Below are positions 1 to 8,529 of a DNA stretch of 64,000 bases, in pieces. The DNA is from Corynebacterium aurimucosum ATCC 700975 (GTDB taxonomy: Bacteria > Actinomycetota > Actinomycetes > Mycobacteriales > Mycobacteriaceae), in NCBI RefSeq assembly GCF_007672725.1, contig NZ_VDTC01000003.1:51245-115244 (forward strand). The letters are read 5' to 3'. The translations under genes were made by a program, and so were the position numbers. Each line of letters begins with the position of its first letter. The stretch's first letter is position 1. The notes under the pieces were generated by a model. The model was not told the origin of the DNA and did not search any database. It saw nothing but the letters and a program-made list of their open reading frames with translations.

Positions 1-577
1 TGATCCCACCGAGGACCCGACAGTTGATCCCACCGAGGACCCGACAGTTGATCCCACCGAGGACCCGACAGTTGATCCCACCGAGGACCCAACGGAAGAT
101 CCAACCGAGGACCCAACGGAAACCCCGACCGAAGAACCTGAAAAGCCTGGTTCCTCTACTTCGAGCATCCCGGACCTCAGCGGCCTGTGGCCGCTCATCC
201 CGCTGGTGATTATCCCGCCGGTACTGGCCCACTTCTTCAAGCCTCCGCACATTCCGGAGCTGCCGACGAAGCCGGTCAAGCCGGTTGAGCCGGTTGAGCC
301 GCTGAAGCCACAGCAGCCGAAGGCACCGGAAGCTTCGGAAGCGCCGAAGGCGCCTAACACGGAAGCACAGCCGACGCCAACGCAGAACCAGAATGCTCAG
401 CCGACCCAGGCCAGCCAGCCTGGTACGACCTCGAGCACTGCGGCCTCTGCTAAGAGCACCTCGTCTGGCAAGCTCGCCAACACCGGTGCCAACGTCCTAG
501 GCCTCATTGGTGTGGCTTTGGCGCTCATCGCTGGTGCAGCGTTGATTCTGCGTCCTAGCCGCCGCAAGGATTCCTAA
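1..577 (+). CDS. LPxTG-type wall-anchored surface protein, 3' part only
   Basis: The reading frame is open from base 2 to the stop at 577, so the gene begins before the window. What remains is an acidic Asp-Pro-Thr-Glu repeat stalk, a short hydrophobic stretch (PDLSGLWPLIPLVIIPPVLAH), a Pro/Lys/Glu/Ala-rich wall-spanning segment, and a C-terminal sorting signal: LANTG, a hydrophobic helix (VLGLIGVALALIAGAALIL) and the basic tail RPSRRKDS. This is the sortase substrate layout; LANTG replaces the canonical LPxTG proline with alanine, a variant accepted in corynebacteria. The protein should be covalently attached to the cell wall. The function of the missing N-terminal region (adhesin, enzyme or other) cannot be judged. 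A strong terminator follows. Confidence 0.85.
   Translation, partial: DPTEDPTVDPTEDPTVDPTEDPTVDPTEDPTEDPTEDPTETPTEEPEKPGSSTSSIPDLSGLWPLIPLVIIPPVLAHFFKPPHIPELPTKPVKPVEPVEPLKPQQPKAPEASEAPKAPNTEAQPTPTQNQNAQPTQASQPGTTSSTAASAKSTSSGKLANTGANVLGLIGVALALIAGAALILRPSRRKDS
2..121 (+). repeat. In-frame 24-bp tandem repeats coding for DPTEDPTV/E
   Basis: Five consecutive 24-bp units start at 2, 26, 50, 74 and 98. The first three are identical; the last two have changed to the DPTEDPTE version. They lie in the stalk of the surface protein and probably continue upstream of the window. Copy number is expected to vary by slippage. Confidence 0.9.
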
Positions 578-638
578 GACCTAGGTTTCCTTAGGGGGCT
601 TGGCCAGCCCCAAGGCAGTGGTTGAGTGAACCACGAGC

Positions 639-672
639 AAACGCCCGAGCAAAAGCTCGGGCGTTTCTTTTT
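639..672 (+). terminator. Rho-independent terminator of the surface-protein gene
   Basis: A perfect 12-bp stem (639-650 with 655-666) has an AAAA loop and is followed by a T-rich tract to 672. It lies about 60 bases after the stop codon. Confidence 0.92.
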
Positions 673-850
673 ACGCAATCGCACTGCGAGGTCCAGATAC
701 GCCTTCGAAGTTCGATGCTGGCATTGAGCAAGGTTTGTCAGCTTTCGTGGTGTTGCGCCCCTCGACCGGAACTGAGCAAGATTGAGGGCCCGCTGTCCTG
801 TCGGCCGAAACGCTGAGAACCGCCGGGGCCTTAGGACTCTTGTGTGCGTC

Positions 851-915
851 ACCCTTCGCGCTCACCGGGAGCACTAGTGGTCGCTGATTGATGTCCCCCT
901 GTGAGCGCGAAGGGT
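851..915. repeat. Intergenic inverted repeat, copy 1 of 2
   Basis: Arms 851-865 (acccttcgcgctcac) and 901-915 are perfect 15-bp inverse complements around a 35-base spacer. The same arm sequence with a different 33-base spacer occurs at 39614-39680. Confidence 0.85.
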
Positions 916-967
916 GGGCGGGGGAGACGTAGGCGTGTGCGGCGCAGCTGTTGGGTTCCCTGCGGGC

Positions 968-1018
968 AAGAAGAAGCCCCGGCCACCGCACTCGTTGTGA
1001 GTTCGTGGTGGCCGGGGC
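968..1018 (-). terminator. Terminator of odhA
   Basis: A 12-bp perfect stem (976-987 with 1007-1018, gccccggccacc) is followed on the minus strand by TTCTTCTT. It lies about 50 bases beyond the odhA stop. Confidence 0.8.
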
Positions 1019-1067
1019 CTTGCTAGCGTCGCTGTGCTTGGGGACAGCCGCTGGGGCTTAAGCGCCT

Positions 1068-4000
1068 TTAGACGTCGAAGGCTTCCTCTAGCAGGTTCTT
1101 CTGCTCAATCTGGTGAACCTTCGCGTTACCAGTAGCAGTCGAGGACTGCGAGCGGCGGGAGACGCGGACCATCTCCGGCATATCCGGGATGAGCTCACGC
1201 AGGTGCTCGTTGTAGAACGGCCACGGACCTTGGTTCGCCGGCTCGTCCTGCACGAAGCGAATCTGCGTTGCGTTCGGGTAAGCCTCGAAAGCCTCACGCA
1301 GACGGTTGAACGGAATCGGGTGGAGCATCTCCACGCGGATGATAGCGATATCGTCGCGGCCGTCGGCCTCCTTCTTCTTTGCCAGCTCCCAGTAGAGCTT
1401 GCCGGAGACCAGCATGATGGTCTTGACCTTGTCCGTATCGCCGACCTTCTTGCCGTTGATGTCAACGAAGTTCGGGTCGTTGATGACGGACTGGAACTTC
1501 TTGACCTCAGTGAAGTCCTCCACGGAGGAGGTTGCAGCCTTGTTGCGCAGCATAGACTTCGGGGTGAAGACCACGAGCGGGCGCTTCATCTCACCAAGTG
1601 CCTGGCGGCGCAGCAGGTGGAAGTGGTTAGCCGGGGTGGACGGCTGTGCCACAGTCATGGAGCCCTCAGCGCACAGCTGGAGGTAGCGCTCGATGCGGGC
1701 CGAGGAGTGGTCCGGGCCCTGGCCCTCGTAGCCGTGGGGCAGCAGCAGGATCAGGCTGGACAGCTGGCCCCACTTGGCCTCACCGGAGGAGATGTACTCA
1801 TCGATGATGGTCTGAGCACCGTTGGCGAAGTCACCGAACTGTGCCTCCCAGGCCACTACAGCATCCGGGTTACCCACGGTGTAGCCGTACTCGAAGCCCA
1901 TGCCGGCGTACTCGGTTAGCGCGGAGTTGTAGACCATGAACTTACCGCCATTGCCCTTGGCCTCAGCCAGGTGTGCAACCGGGTTGTATTCCTTACCCGT
2001 GTGCGGGTCGAAGGCCACTGCATGGCGCTGGGTGAAGGTACCGCGGCGGGAATCCTCACCGGCCAGGCGCACGACCTTGCCGGAGTTGGCCAGGGAGCCA
2101 AAGGCGATGAGCTCGCCCCAACCCCAGTCGATGCCGCCTTCGCGGGAGGTCTTCTGGCGGTCCTTGGCAACCTTGCGAACACGCTTGTGGTACTCGAAGT
2201 CCTCTGGCGGGGTGCCGTAGGCATCGCCGATCTCGGCGAGTTCCTCGGCAGTGATGGAGGTATCCAGACCGCGAGTCAGCTCCTGGGAGGAGGTAATACC
2301 GGTCTGCTCCTTCGGACCAGCCTCTTGCGCCTTCTTGTGCTCGGTGAAGACGGATTCCATCTGGTCGTGGAAGTCGCGTGCAGCTGCCTCTGCCTCTTCA
2401 TCGGAGAGGTCGCCGCGGCCGATGAGCTCCTCGGTGTAGCGCTCGCGGACGGACTTGTGGTCATCGATGATGTCGTAGAGCAGCGGCTGGGTCATCGACG
2501 GGTCATCGGCCTCGTTGTGGCCGCGCAGGCGGTAGCAGACGAGGTCAATGAAGACGTCCTTGCCGAAGCGGCGGCGGTACTCGGTGGCTAGCTTGCCCAC
2601 CCAGACAACTGCCTCGGGGTTGTCGCCGTTGACGTGGAAGACCGGGCAGTCGAAGCCCTTGGCCAGGTCGGTGGCGTAGTGCGTGGAACGGCCGGAGTCC
2701 GGGGTGGTGGTGAAGCCAACCTGGTTGTTGACAACTACGTGGACGGTACCGCCGGTGGTGTAGCCGCGCAGCTTGGACAGGTTGATGGTTTCCTGGACCA
2801 CGCCCAGGCCGGTGAAGGAAGCATCGCCGTGGAGCATGATCGGCACGACGGTGTGGCCCTCCGCGCCCTTGTCCAGGATGTCCTGCTTGGCGCGTGCGAT
2901 ACCTTCCATGACCGGGTCAACGGCCTCGAGGTGAGACGGGTTAGCGGCCAGGGTGACCTTGATTTCGCCGTCACCAAACATCTGCAGGTGCTCGCCCTCA
3001 GCACCCAAGTGGTACTTCACGTCACCCGAGCCGCCGAGCTGGCCGCCCTTGTAGTTGCCGTCGAACTCACCGAAGATATCTGCCAGCGGCTTGCCCACGA
3101 TGTTGAAGAGCACGTTGAGGCGGCCGCGGTGCGGCATACCGATGACGACTTCGTCGAGGTCCTGGCCAGCGGCGGTGTCCACGATGGAGTCCAGCAGGGC
3201 GATGAGGGACTCAGCGCCTTCCAAGGAGAAGCGCTTCTGGCCTACGTACTTGGTCTGCAGGAAGTTCTCAAAGGCTTCAGCCGCGTTGACCTTCTGCAGG
3301 ATGTACTTCTGCTCAGAGTTGGTCGGCTTCGGCATGCCGGCCTCAATCTGCTCCTGCAGCCAGCCGCGCTCATCGCGGTCGAGGATGTGGGCGTATTCGG
3401 AGCCAACCTTGAGGGTGTAGGCGGAGCGCAGGCGGGTAACCACCTCACGCAGCGTCATGGTCTCCTTGCCGCCGAAGCCGCCGACGTTGAAGGTGCGGTC
3501 AAGATCCCAGATGGTCAGTCCATGGGTAGCCAGGTCCAGGTCGCGGTGATCCGGCCAAGGCAGGCCCGGCTGCTTCCAGCCCAGCGGGTTGATGTCAGCC
3601 AGCAGGTGGCCGCGGGAGCGGTAAGCCTCGATGTACTGCAGGACGCGCGTGTTCTTGTCGACGCCCGTGTTGGGGACGTCGGCAGCCCAGCGGAAGGGCT
3701 GGTAGGGAACGCCCAGGGACTCGAAGAGCTCGTCCCAGAAGGCGTCGTCCAGAATGAGCTGGCCGATGGTGCGCAGGAACTCACCAGACTCAGCGCCCTG
3801 GATAACGCGGTGATCGTAGGTGGAGGTGAGGGTAACCAGGCGGCCGACGCCGAGGTCTGCCAGGCGGTCGGCGGAGGTGCCGGCGAATTCAGCCGGGTAG
3901 TCCATGGAGCCGACACCGATGATGGAGCCGGAACCCTTGGTCAGGCGGGCGATGGAGTGACGGGTGCCAATGCCGCCCGGGTTGGTCAGGTTGATGGTGA

Positions 4001-4790
4001 CGCCGGAGAAGTCATCCATCGTCAGCTTGTTCTTGCGGGAGCGGTCAACGATGTCCTGGTAGGCATCGATGAACTCGGAGAAGGTCTTGTTCTCCGCTTC
4101 CTTGATGGCGGCTACGACGAGGGCGCGGGAGCCATCCTTCTGCGGAAGGTCGATGGCCAGACCCAGGTTGACGTGCTCCGGCTGAACCACGGTGGGCTTG
4201 CCGTCCTGGATTTCGTAGCGCACGTTCATATCCGGGTGGATCTGAACGGCCTTGACCAGCGCGTAGCCCAGGATGTGGGTGAAGGAGATCTTGCCGCCGC
4301 GGGTGCGCTTGAGGTGATCGTTGATCATCGCGCGGTTTTCCCACATAAGCTTGACCGGGATGTCGCGCACGGTGGTGGCGGTGGGGATCTCCAGGGACTC
4401 GTCCATGTTCTTGGCGATTGCCTTGAACATGCCCTTGAGTACGCGGGAACCCGGCTCCGGTGCGTCCTTGATGCGGTCCAGCGGGGACTCGGACTTCTTC
4501 TCCGCCTTCTTTGCGGACTTAGCGGCCGCGGCAGAAGCCTTAGAGTCGCTCGGTGCCTTGGCACCCGGTGCGGCAGGGGACTTCTCTGCAGCTGGTGCTG
4601 CGCCCTTCTTCTGTGCGGGGGTGGTGGCCGGAGCGTCCGCAGCCTTGGACTGTGCGGCCGACTTCGGTGCCCCGTTGGCCTCAAAGTACTCGCGCCACTC
4701 CTTGTCTACGGAGTTCGGGTCCTTTGAGTACTGCTGAAACTGTTCGTCAATCAGCCACGCATTCGGGCCATAGATGCTCGAGTTGCTCAC
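1068..4790 (-). CDS. odhA: Multifunctional 2-oxoglutarate dehydrogenase OdhA (E1 with fused E2-type domain)
   Basis: This is the 1240-residue E1 component of the oxoglutarate dehydrogenase complex, the TCA-cycle step from 2-oxoglutarate to succinyl-CoA. The N-terminus (SSIYGPNAWLIDEQF) is followed by an Ala/Pro/Lys linker at about 45-100, a succinyltransferase-type E2 catalytic domain at about 100-350 with the DHR signature near residue 327, and then the thiamine-diphosphate E1 part with GDASFTG near 651 and RGHNEADDPS further on. No lipoyl domain is present, as is usual for actinobacterial OdhA, which works with the lipoyl domains of AceF. Translation starts at a GTG that preserves the conserved N-terminus; a GAGG sequence lies about 12 bases upstream. 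The gene appears monocistronic with its own terminator. Confidence 0.97.
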   Translation of the reverse strand: MSNSSIYGPNAWLIDEQFQQYSKDPNSVDKEWREYFEANGAPKSAAQSKAADAPATTPAQKKGAAPAAEKSPAAPGAKAPSDSKASAAAAKSAKKAEKKSESPLDRIKDAPEPGSRVLKGMFKAIAKNMDESLEIPTATTVRDIPVKLMWENRAMINDHLKRTRGGKISFTHILGYALVKAVQIHPDMNVRYEIQDGKPTVVQPEHVNLGLAIDLPQKDGSRALVVAAIKEAENKTFSEFIDAYQDIVDRSRKNKLTMDDFSGVTINLTNPGGIGTRHSIARLTKGSGSIIGVGSMDYPAEFAGTSADRLADLGVGRLVTLTSTYDHRVIQGAESGEFLRTIGQLILDDAFWDELFESLGVPYQPFRWAADVPNTGVDKNTRVLQYIEAYRSRGHLLADINPLGWKQPGLPWPDHRDLDLATHGLTIWDLDRTFNVGGFGGKETMTLREVVTRLRSAYTLKVGSEYAHILDRDERGWLQEQIEAGMPKPTNSEQKYILQKVNAAEAFENFLQTKYVGQKRFSLEGAESLIALLDSIVDTAAGQDLDEVVIGMPHRGRLNVLFNIVGKPLADIFGEFDGNYKGGQLGGSGDVKYHLGAEGEHLQMFGDGEIKVTLAANPSHLEAVDPVMEGIARAKQDILDKGAEGHTVVPIMLHGDASFTGLGVVQETINLSKLRGYTTGGTVHVVVNNQVGFTTTPDSGRSTHYATDLAKGFDCPVFHVNGDNPEAVVWVGKLATEYRRRFGKDVFIDLVCYRLRGHNEADDPSMTQPLLYDIIDDHKSVRERYTEELIGRGDLSDEEAEAAARDFHDQMESVFTEHKKAQEAGPKEQTGITSSQELTRGLDTSITAEELAEIGDAYGTPPEDFEYHKRVRKVAKDRQKTSREGGIDWGWGELIAFGSLANSGKVVRLAGEDSRRGTFTQRHAVAFDPHTGKEYNPVAHLAEAKGNGGKFMVYNSALTEYAGMGFEYGYTVGNPDAVVAWEAQFGDFANGAQTIIDEYISSGEAKWGQLSSLILLLPHGYEGQGPDHSSARIERYLQLCAEGSMTVAQPSTPANHFHLLRRQALGEMKRPLVVFTPKSMLRNKAATSSVEDFTEVKKFQSVINDPNFVDINGKKVGDTDKVKTIMLVSGKLYWELAKKKEADGRDDIAIIRVEMLHPIPFNRLREAFEAYPNATQIRFVQDEPANQGPWPFYNEHLRELIPDMPEMVRVSRRSQSSTATGNAKVHQIEQKNLLEEAFDV

Positions 4791-4943
4791 GGCAGATGCT
4801 CGCCTCTTTCTGTGCTTCTAAGTTTGTCTTTATTCGACTCTAGTAGGCCAATCCACGGGTGCGAAAGGCACCCCGAAAAGTGTCTTCCTTTATGATACGG
4901 GCCCTGTAAGTTTGGCCACTATCCTGGGCGCGTTTCGCGGCCT

Positions 4944-5705
4944 TTACTCCCCCTGCAGGGGGGAGAGTTGGGTGTTGGCATGGTCAATAACTTGGCGGCC
5001 CAATTTGCGGTTGGCGGTTGTTCCCAACACCGCGCCTACACCCATCGGCAGCAGCTTAGACACCCACGCCCACTTCAGCTTCTTGGTGGCCTGCTTCATA
5101 AACAGCTTGGTCAGACGGCCGTTGAGGCCGCTGAGGGTAGGGCCGGAGAAGCGCGAGAGAGTGGCCGCGGAGGTAACACCGGACAGCGAGGTGACATCGC
5201 CAACAAAGGTATCGACCAACGCGCTGCCCTGGGAGCCGGTGAGCACCACCAAGACCAGAGCGCGGCGGCGTTCCTTATCCCGGATGTCGTCACCGCGCAG
5301 GTGCGCCGAGGCGAGGATGTACCACGCGGCTGCTTCGAGGAAGACCAGGGATTCAGCGCCAACGGTGGCCGCGCCGGTGACGAGGCCGATACCGGGGATA
5401 GCAGCGGAGGCACCGGCGGCGGCACCCGTGCCGGTGATGATGTTCATGAAGTGCTTGTCAATGAGCGCTTGGAGCTGAGCCGGGCTGGCGTCGGAGTTGC
5501 GCTTCTTTAGACCTTCGACGTAGCTGATGATGACGGAAGACTGTACTGAGACGATCTTGTCGATGGCTCCTAAGAAACCTTGGGTAATGCGGTTGGACTC
5601 ATCAACCTCCAAGGTGCCTACCGTCTCGGAAGTGCTGGCCCCCTCTTTAGATGAATCCCGGCGGCTAACAGTTTTGTTCTTTTTGTCAAAGACCTTGTCG
5701 AGCAT
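4944..5705 (-). CDS. EcsC-like hypothetical protein
   Basis: This 253-residue protein has a polar N-terminus (1-45), an amphipathic helical region, a Gly/Ala-rich hydrophobic core at about 91-135 (ITGTGAAAGASAAIPGIG, then FLEAAAWYILASA) and a basic C-terminal third. The layout resembles EcsC-family proteins of actinobacteria, whose biochemical role is unknown; association with the membrane is likely. The start is supported by AAGGTG just upstream of ATG. It lies upstream of odhA on the same strand, 153 bases away, so co-transcription is possible but not shown. Confidence 0.7.
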   Translation of the reverse strand: MLDKVFDKKNKTVSRRDSSKEGASTSETVGTLEVDESNRITQGFLGAIDKIVSVQSSVIISYVEGLKKRNSDASPAQLQALIDKHFMNIITGTGAAAGASAAIPGIGLVTGAATVGAESLVFLEAAAWYILASAHLRGDDIRDKERRRALVLVVLTGSQGSALVDTFVGDVTSLSGVTSAATLSRFSGPTLSGLNGRLTKLFMKQATKKLKWAWVSKLLPMGVGAVLGTTANRKLGRQVIDHANTQLSPLQGE

Positions 5706-5806
5706 TGTCTCACCTTATTTCTTTGCTAATGCTGATTGTGAACCTGAACTGTATGTTTACCACCGTATCGAAAAGCTTTATTGAGCGCGTCGGCAAGCTA
5801 GCACAC

Positions 5807-5812
5807 TAGGGT
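5807..5812 (+). promoter_or_regulatory. -10 box, leaderless carboxylesterase transcript
   Basis: TAGGGT ends 7 bases before the ATG at 5820, placing the expected transcription start at or next to the start codon. The same arrangement, with a nearly identical spacer, precedes the gene at 38154. Confidence 0.6.
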
Positions 5813-5819
5813 ATGAGAC

Positions 5820-7541
5820 ATGAGCGAGTTTGAGCCTTCCCCTCCGCGTGAGGTCAGCGTGGCCGCGGCGCGCTTGCTTGCAGATTCCCTCCACGCCCGT
5901 GCTCGCGCCGCCCACGAGGCAGCACGCACCGCGCTTGCCGACGATCTCACGGTCCTCACCAGCGGCGGTTGGGTACGTGGCTGCATCGAAGAGGAATTGC
6001 GCACGGACCGTCCGCTGAGCGCGCCCGTGCGATCGTGGCGCGGGATTCCCTTCGGCGCGGATACGTCGGGCGCGAACCGTTTCATGGAGCCGCGCCCGGC
6101 CCCGGCCTGGGAAGGGATCCGGGATTGCCGCGAGTTTGGCCACGTTGCCCCGCAGCCGGTCTATTCCTGGACCGACCGCATTGAAGGTGCGGAGGACTGC
6201 CTGACTCTCGATGTCGTCCGCCCGCACCATGCGGGTGGGGTCGATGCACCGTCGGGTTCTCAGGAAGGGGAGAAGCTGCCCGTCGTGGTGTATCTACACG
6301 GCGGCAGCTTCATCGTGGGCTCCTCCCACATGTTGATGCTGCGCGGTTTCGAATTCGCGGCGCAGATGGGCGTGGTCTACGTGTCGGTGAATTTTCGCCT
6401 GGGGGCTTTGGGCTACCTTGACGTCCGCAGTCTTGGCGGGGAGGCCTGTGCCAACCCGGCCGTGGCGGACCAGGTTTTGGCTTTGGAGTGGGTGCGGGAC
6501 AATATCGCGGCCTTCGGCGGGGACCCAGACAACGTCACGCTCATGGGGGAATCCGCCGGCGGTGCGGCGGTCCTGACGTTGATGGCTGTTCCGCGCGCCG
6601 AGGGCCTGTTCCACCGTGCGATTGCTCAATCACCACCTATCGGCATGATCCATTCGCGAGCGCAGTCAGTCTTTTGGGCCCGCGAGCTGGTCCACAAGAT
6701 GGCCTTGCCGCGTGATACCACCGCGGATGATTTACGCCGCGAGGACTTCGCGGACGTGGTGCGCTCCGGTCAGTCCATGATGTGGCGCGCGGGGGAGTTG
6801 CTGTATCTGAATTCCTGTTACGCGCCGACTGTCGACGGCGACCTCATCCCACAGCACCCCATCGAGGCCTTCGAGGCCGGCAACCAGCACCCCGTGCCGT
6901 TACTTGTAGGAACTAATTCCGGTGAAGCTAGTTTTGGCAAGTTCCTCTACCAACGTCAGAGCGCGCGTGAGCGCGCAGCGCTGCGCCTGCTAGCTTCCTT
7001 CGATCCGGAGAGCGCACCGGATGTCGTCGCGGCATACGGTGGTGCGGTGTCGCGCCGCGATTTTGGGGACTTGCTTACCGACGCCCTCTTCTGGGCCCCC
7101 ACCGTCCGCGTGGCTTCGGAACATGCACGGCGCTATCCGACGTGGATGTACCGCTTCGATTTCGCCCCGGCAGCACTGCGTTGGTTGGGCTTGGGGGCGA
7201 TGCACTCGATGGAGCTCTCCAATATCTTTGGTGACCCAGGGGCGTCGCGCGTTTCCTTTCTTAACAGCATTGCCAAATCCTCCGAGATGGAGGAGGTGAC
7301 CGAGACCATGCAGGCGCAGTGGGGCGAGTTCATTCGGGGCGGCGCACCTCTAGAGAACTGGCCGCAATATCGCGCCCCGCAGCGCTCGACCATGGTCTTC
7401 GATGTGGAGCCGCGCGTCGAGGAGGCGCCGATGGAGGGGCGTCGCCAAGCGTGGGAGGCCTACGACATGTTGGAGTGGGGCACCGGGCGTCCGGAGATTC
7501 TGAAGGAACTGGGATTCCTGCTTGAGGACGGCAGCTATTGA
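5820..7541 (+). CDS. Type-B carboxylesterase
   Basis: This is a 573-residue alpha/beta hydrolase of the carboxylesterase/para-nitrobenzyl esterase family. The oxyanion motif HGG is at 160-162, the nucleophile elbow GESAGG has Ser245, the acid is Glu369 (GTNSGEAS) and the catalytic base is His462 (GAMHSMEL), so the full triad is present. No signal peptide is seen, so it should be cytoplasmic. The natural ester substrate cannot be inferred. The N-terminal 50 residues are an Ala/Arg-rich extension before the usual family start (VRGCIEEELRTDRP), but the leaderless promoter spacing supports this start. Confidence 0.92.
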   Translation: MSEFEPSPPREVSVAAARLLADSLHARARAAHEAARTALADDLTVLTSGGWVRGCIEEELRTDRPLSAPVRSWRGIPFGADTSGANRFMEPRPAPAWEGIRDCREFGHVAPQPVYSWTDRIEGAEDCLTLDVVRPHHAGGVDAPSGSQEGEKLPVVVYLHGGSFIVGSSHMLMLRGFEFAAQMGVVYVSVNFRLGALGYLDVRSLGGEACANPAVADQVLALEWVRDNIAAFGGDPDNVTLMGESAGGAAVLTLMAVPRAEGLFHRAIAQSPPIGMIHSRAQSVFWARELVHKMALPRDTTADDLRREDFADVVRSGQSMMWRAGELLYLNSCYAPTVDGDLIPQHPIEAFEAGNQHPVPLLVGTNSGEASFGKFLYQRQSARERAALRLLASFDPESAPDVVAAYGGAVSRRDFGDLLTDALFWAPTVRVASEHARRYPTWMYRFDFAPAALRWLGLGAMHSMELSNIFGDPGASRVSFLNSIAKSSEMEEVTETMQAQWGEFIRGGAPLENWPQYRAPQRSTMVFDVEPRVEEAPMEGRRQAWEAYDMLEWGTGRPEILKELGFLLEDGSY

Positions 7542-7554
7542 CGGCGAACGCAGG

Positions 7555-7560
7555 TAAGAT
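7555..7560 (+). promoter_or_regulatory. -10 box upstream of the acidic protein gene
   Basis: TAAGAT at 7555-7560 directly abuts the in-frame GTG at 7561. A transcript from here would start past that codon, which argues for translation from the ATG at 7618. Confidence 0.45.
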
Positions 7561-7617
7561 GTGTGGGGCCTTGGCAGCAGCCTGGGTGAGACTCCCACAT
7601 GGATGGATGTTTATCAC

Positions 7618-8466
7618 ATGAGCTTTTTTGAAGATATCGCCTCTGCGCTGGACGGGGAGGGCATTGAGTCCCGCGTCAATGACGATGTGATGTTCGTGCC
7701 CATCACCTCCGATTTGGAAATCCAGTTTGTGGAAATTGACCCACTTCTGCCAGCCGCCAACGTATATATCGCCGCCGCCGACGTGGACGAGGATGACGAA
7801 GACTTCGAGGCCGTTTTGGTGTCCGTGGCGTTCTCTGTGGAGGATGCGGTTGAGGCCGTATCCCGCCACATCGCCACGGACCAGGTGGTGACGGTGCTGC
7901 GTGACCTGCTGGAGGGCACCGATGAGCGCATCGCTGAGTTGGAGTTTGTCCAGGACGAATTCAACCCGAACCTCGTCGTGGCGGAGGTAGCCAATGACTC
8001 GGAACTGCGCGTGCTGGTGGAGACCATCGACGGTGTCCCGAGCGCGGTCGTGCGTTTCCTCTCCTTCGACTTTGATGAGGAAGAGCTCGATGAGCTGGAG
8101 GATGAGGCAATCAGCAAGCTCTGGGACATCGAGACTCCAGAGGACTTGAGCGAAGAAGAGCGCGTTGCCATCTTCGGCGACGCGGAAGACGTGGACGGCG
8201 CGCTAGCCCCCATCATCGAGGTTCCTGCCGAGGCCCTCGAACTGGGCACCTACACCGACTTTGACCGTCTCTTTGACGTGCTGAGCCTTGTCTCCGATCA
8301 GGCCTTGGACTGGGAAGCCCAGCTGGTCAGCATCGATGACTCCGATTTTGACGAGCCTGAGGTCTATGACATCTTCGGCGCCGATGATGAGGACGAGGAT
8401 GACGTTCTTTTCGACGACGATGATGACGATGACTCCGACATCGAGGAAGGCGACGCCGACGACTAA
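7618..8466 (+). CDS. Acidic hypothetical protein (YbjN-like)
   Basis: From ATG 7618 this is a 282-residue, strongly acidic protein beginning MSFFEDIASALDGEGIESRV. The N-terminal half resembles YbjN/type-III-chaperone-like domains, which fold around a small helical and sheet core. The C-terminus ends in a run of Asp/Glu including seven consecutive Asp. An upstream in-frame GTG at 7561 is possible, but a GGATGG sequence and the -10 box position favour 7618. No enzyme motif is visible. The family assignment is tentative and the function unknown. Confidence 0.75.
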   Translation: MSFFEDIASALDGEGIESRVNDDVMFVPITSDLEIQFVEIDPLLPAANVYIAAADVDEDDEDFEAVLVSVAFSVEDAVEAVSRHIATDQVVTVLRDLLEGTDERIAELEFVQDEFNPNLVVAEVANDSELRVLVETIDGVPSAVVRFLSFDFDEEELDELEDEAISKLWDIETPEDLSEEERVAIFGDAEDVDGALAPIIEVPAEALELGTYTDFDRLFDVLSLVSDQALDWEAQLVSIDDSDFDEPEVYDIFGADDEDEDDVLFDDDDDDDSDIEEGDADD

Positions 8467-8529
8467 AAGCGTCCGGGGTAGGGTAGGAGCGTACTTTTCC
8501 CTAACGTCGATGAGGAGCAACCAAAACAA

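Larger units (their letters stand above)
578..1067. other. Gene-free interval between the surface protein and odhA
   Basis: These 490 bases hold no convincing gene. They contain the surface-protein terminator, a long inverted repeat (851-915) that recurs at 39614-39680, and the odhA terminator. The short open frames here overlap the hairpins and have no ribosome site or recognisable product. Confidence 0.7.

Noticed and set aside
2-121. CRISPR array
   Set aside because: The units are head-to-tail 24-bp coding repeats without spacers.
2634-4727. 697-residue open frame antisense to odhA
   Set aside because: It is fully inside odhA, has a composition typical of a GC-rich shadow frame, and has no recognisable domain.
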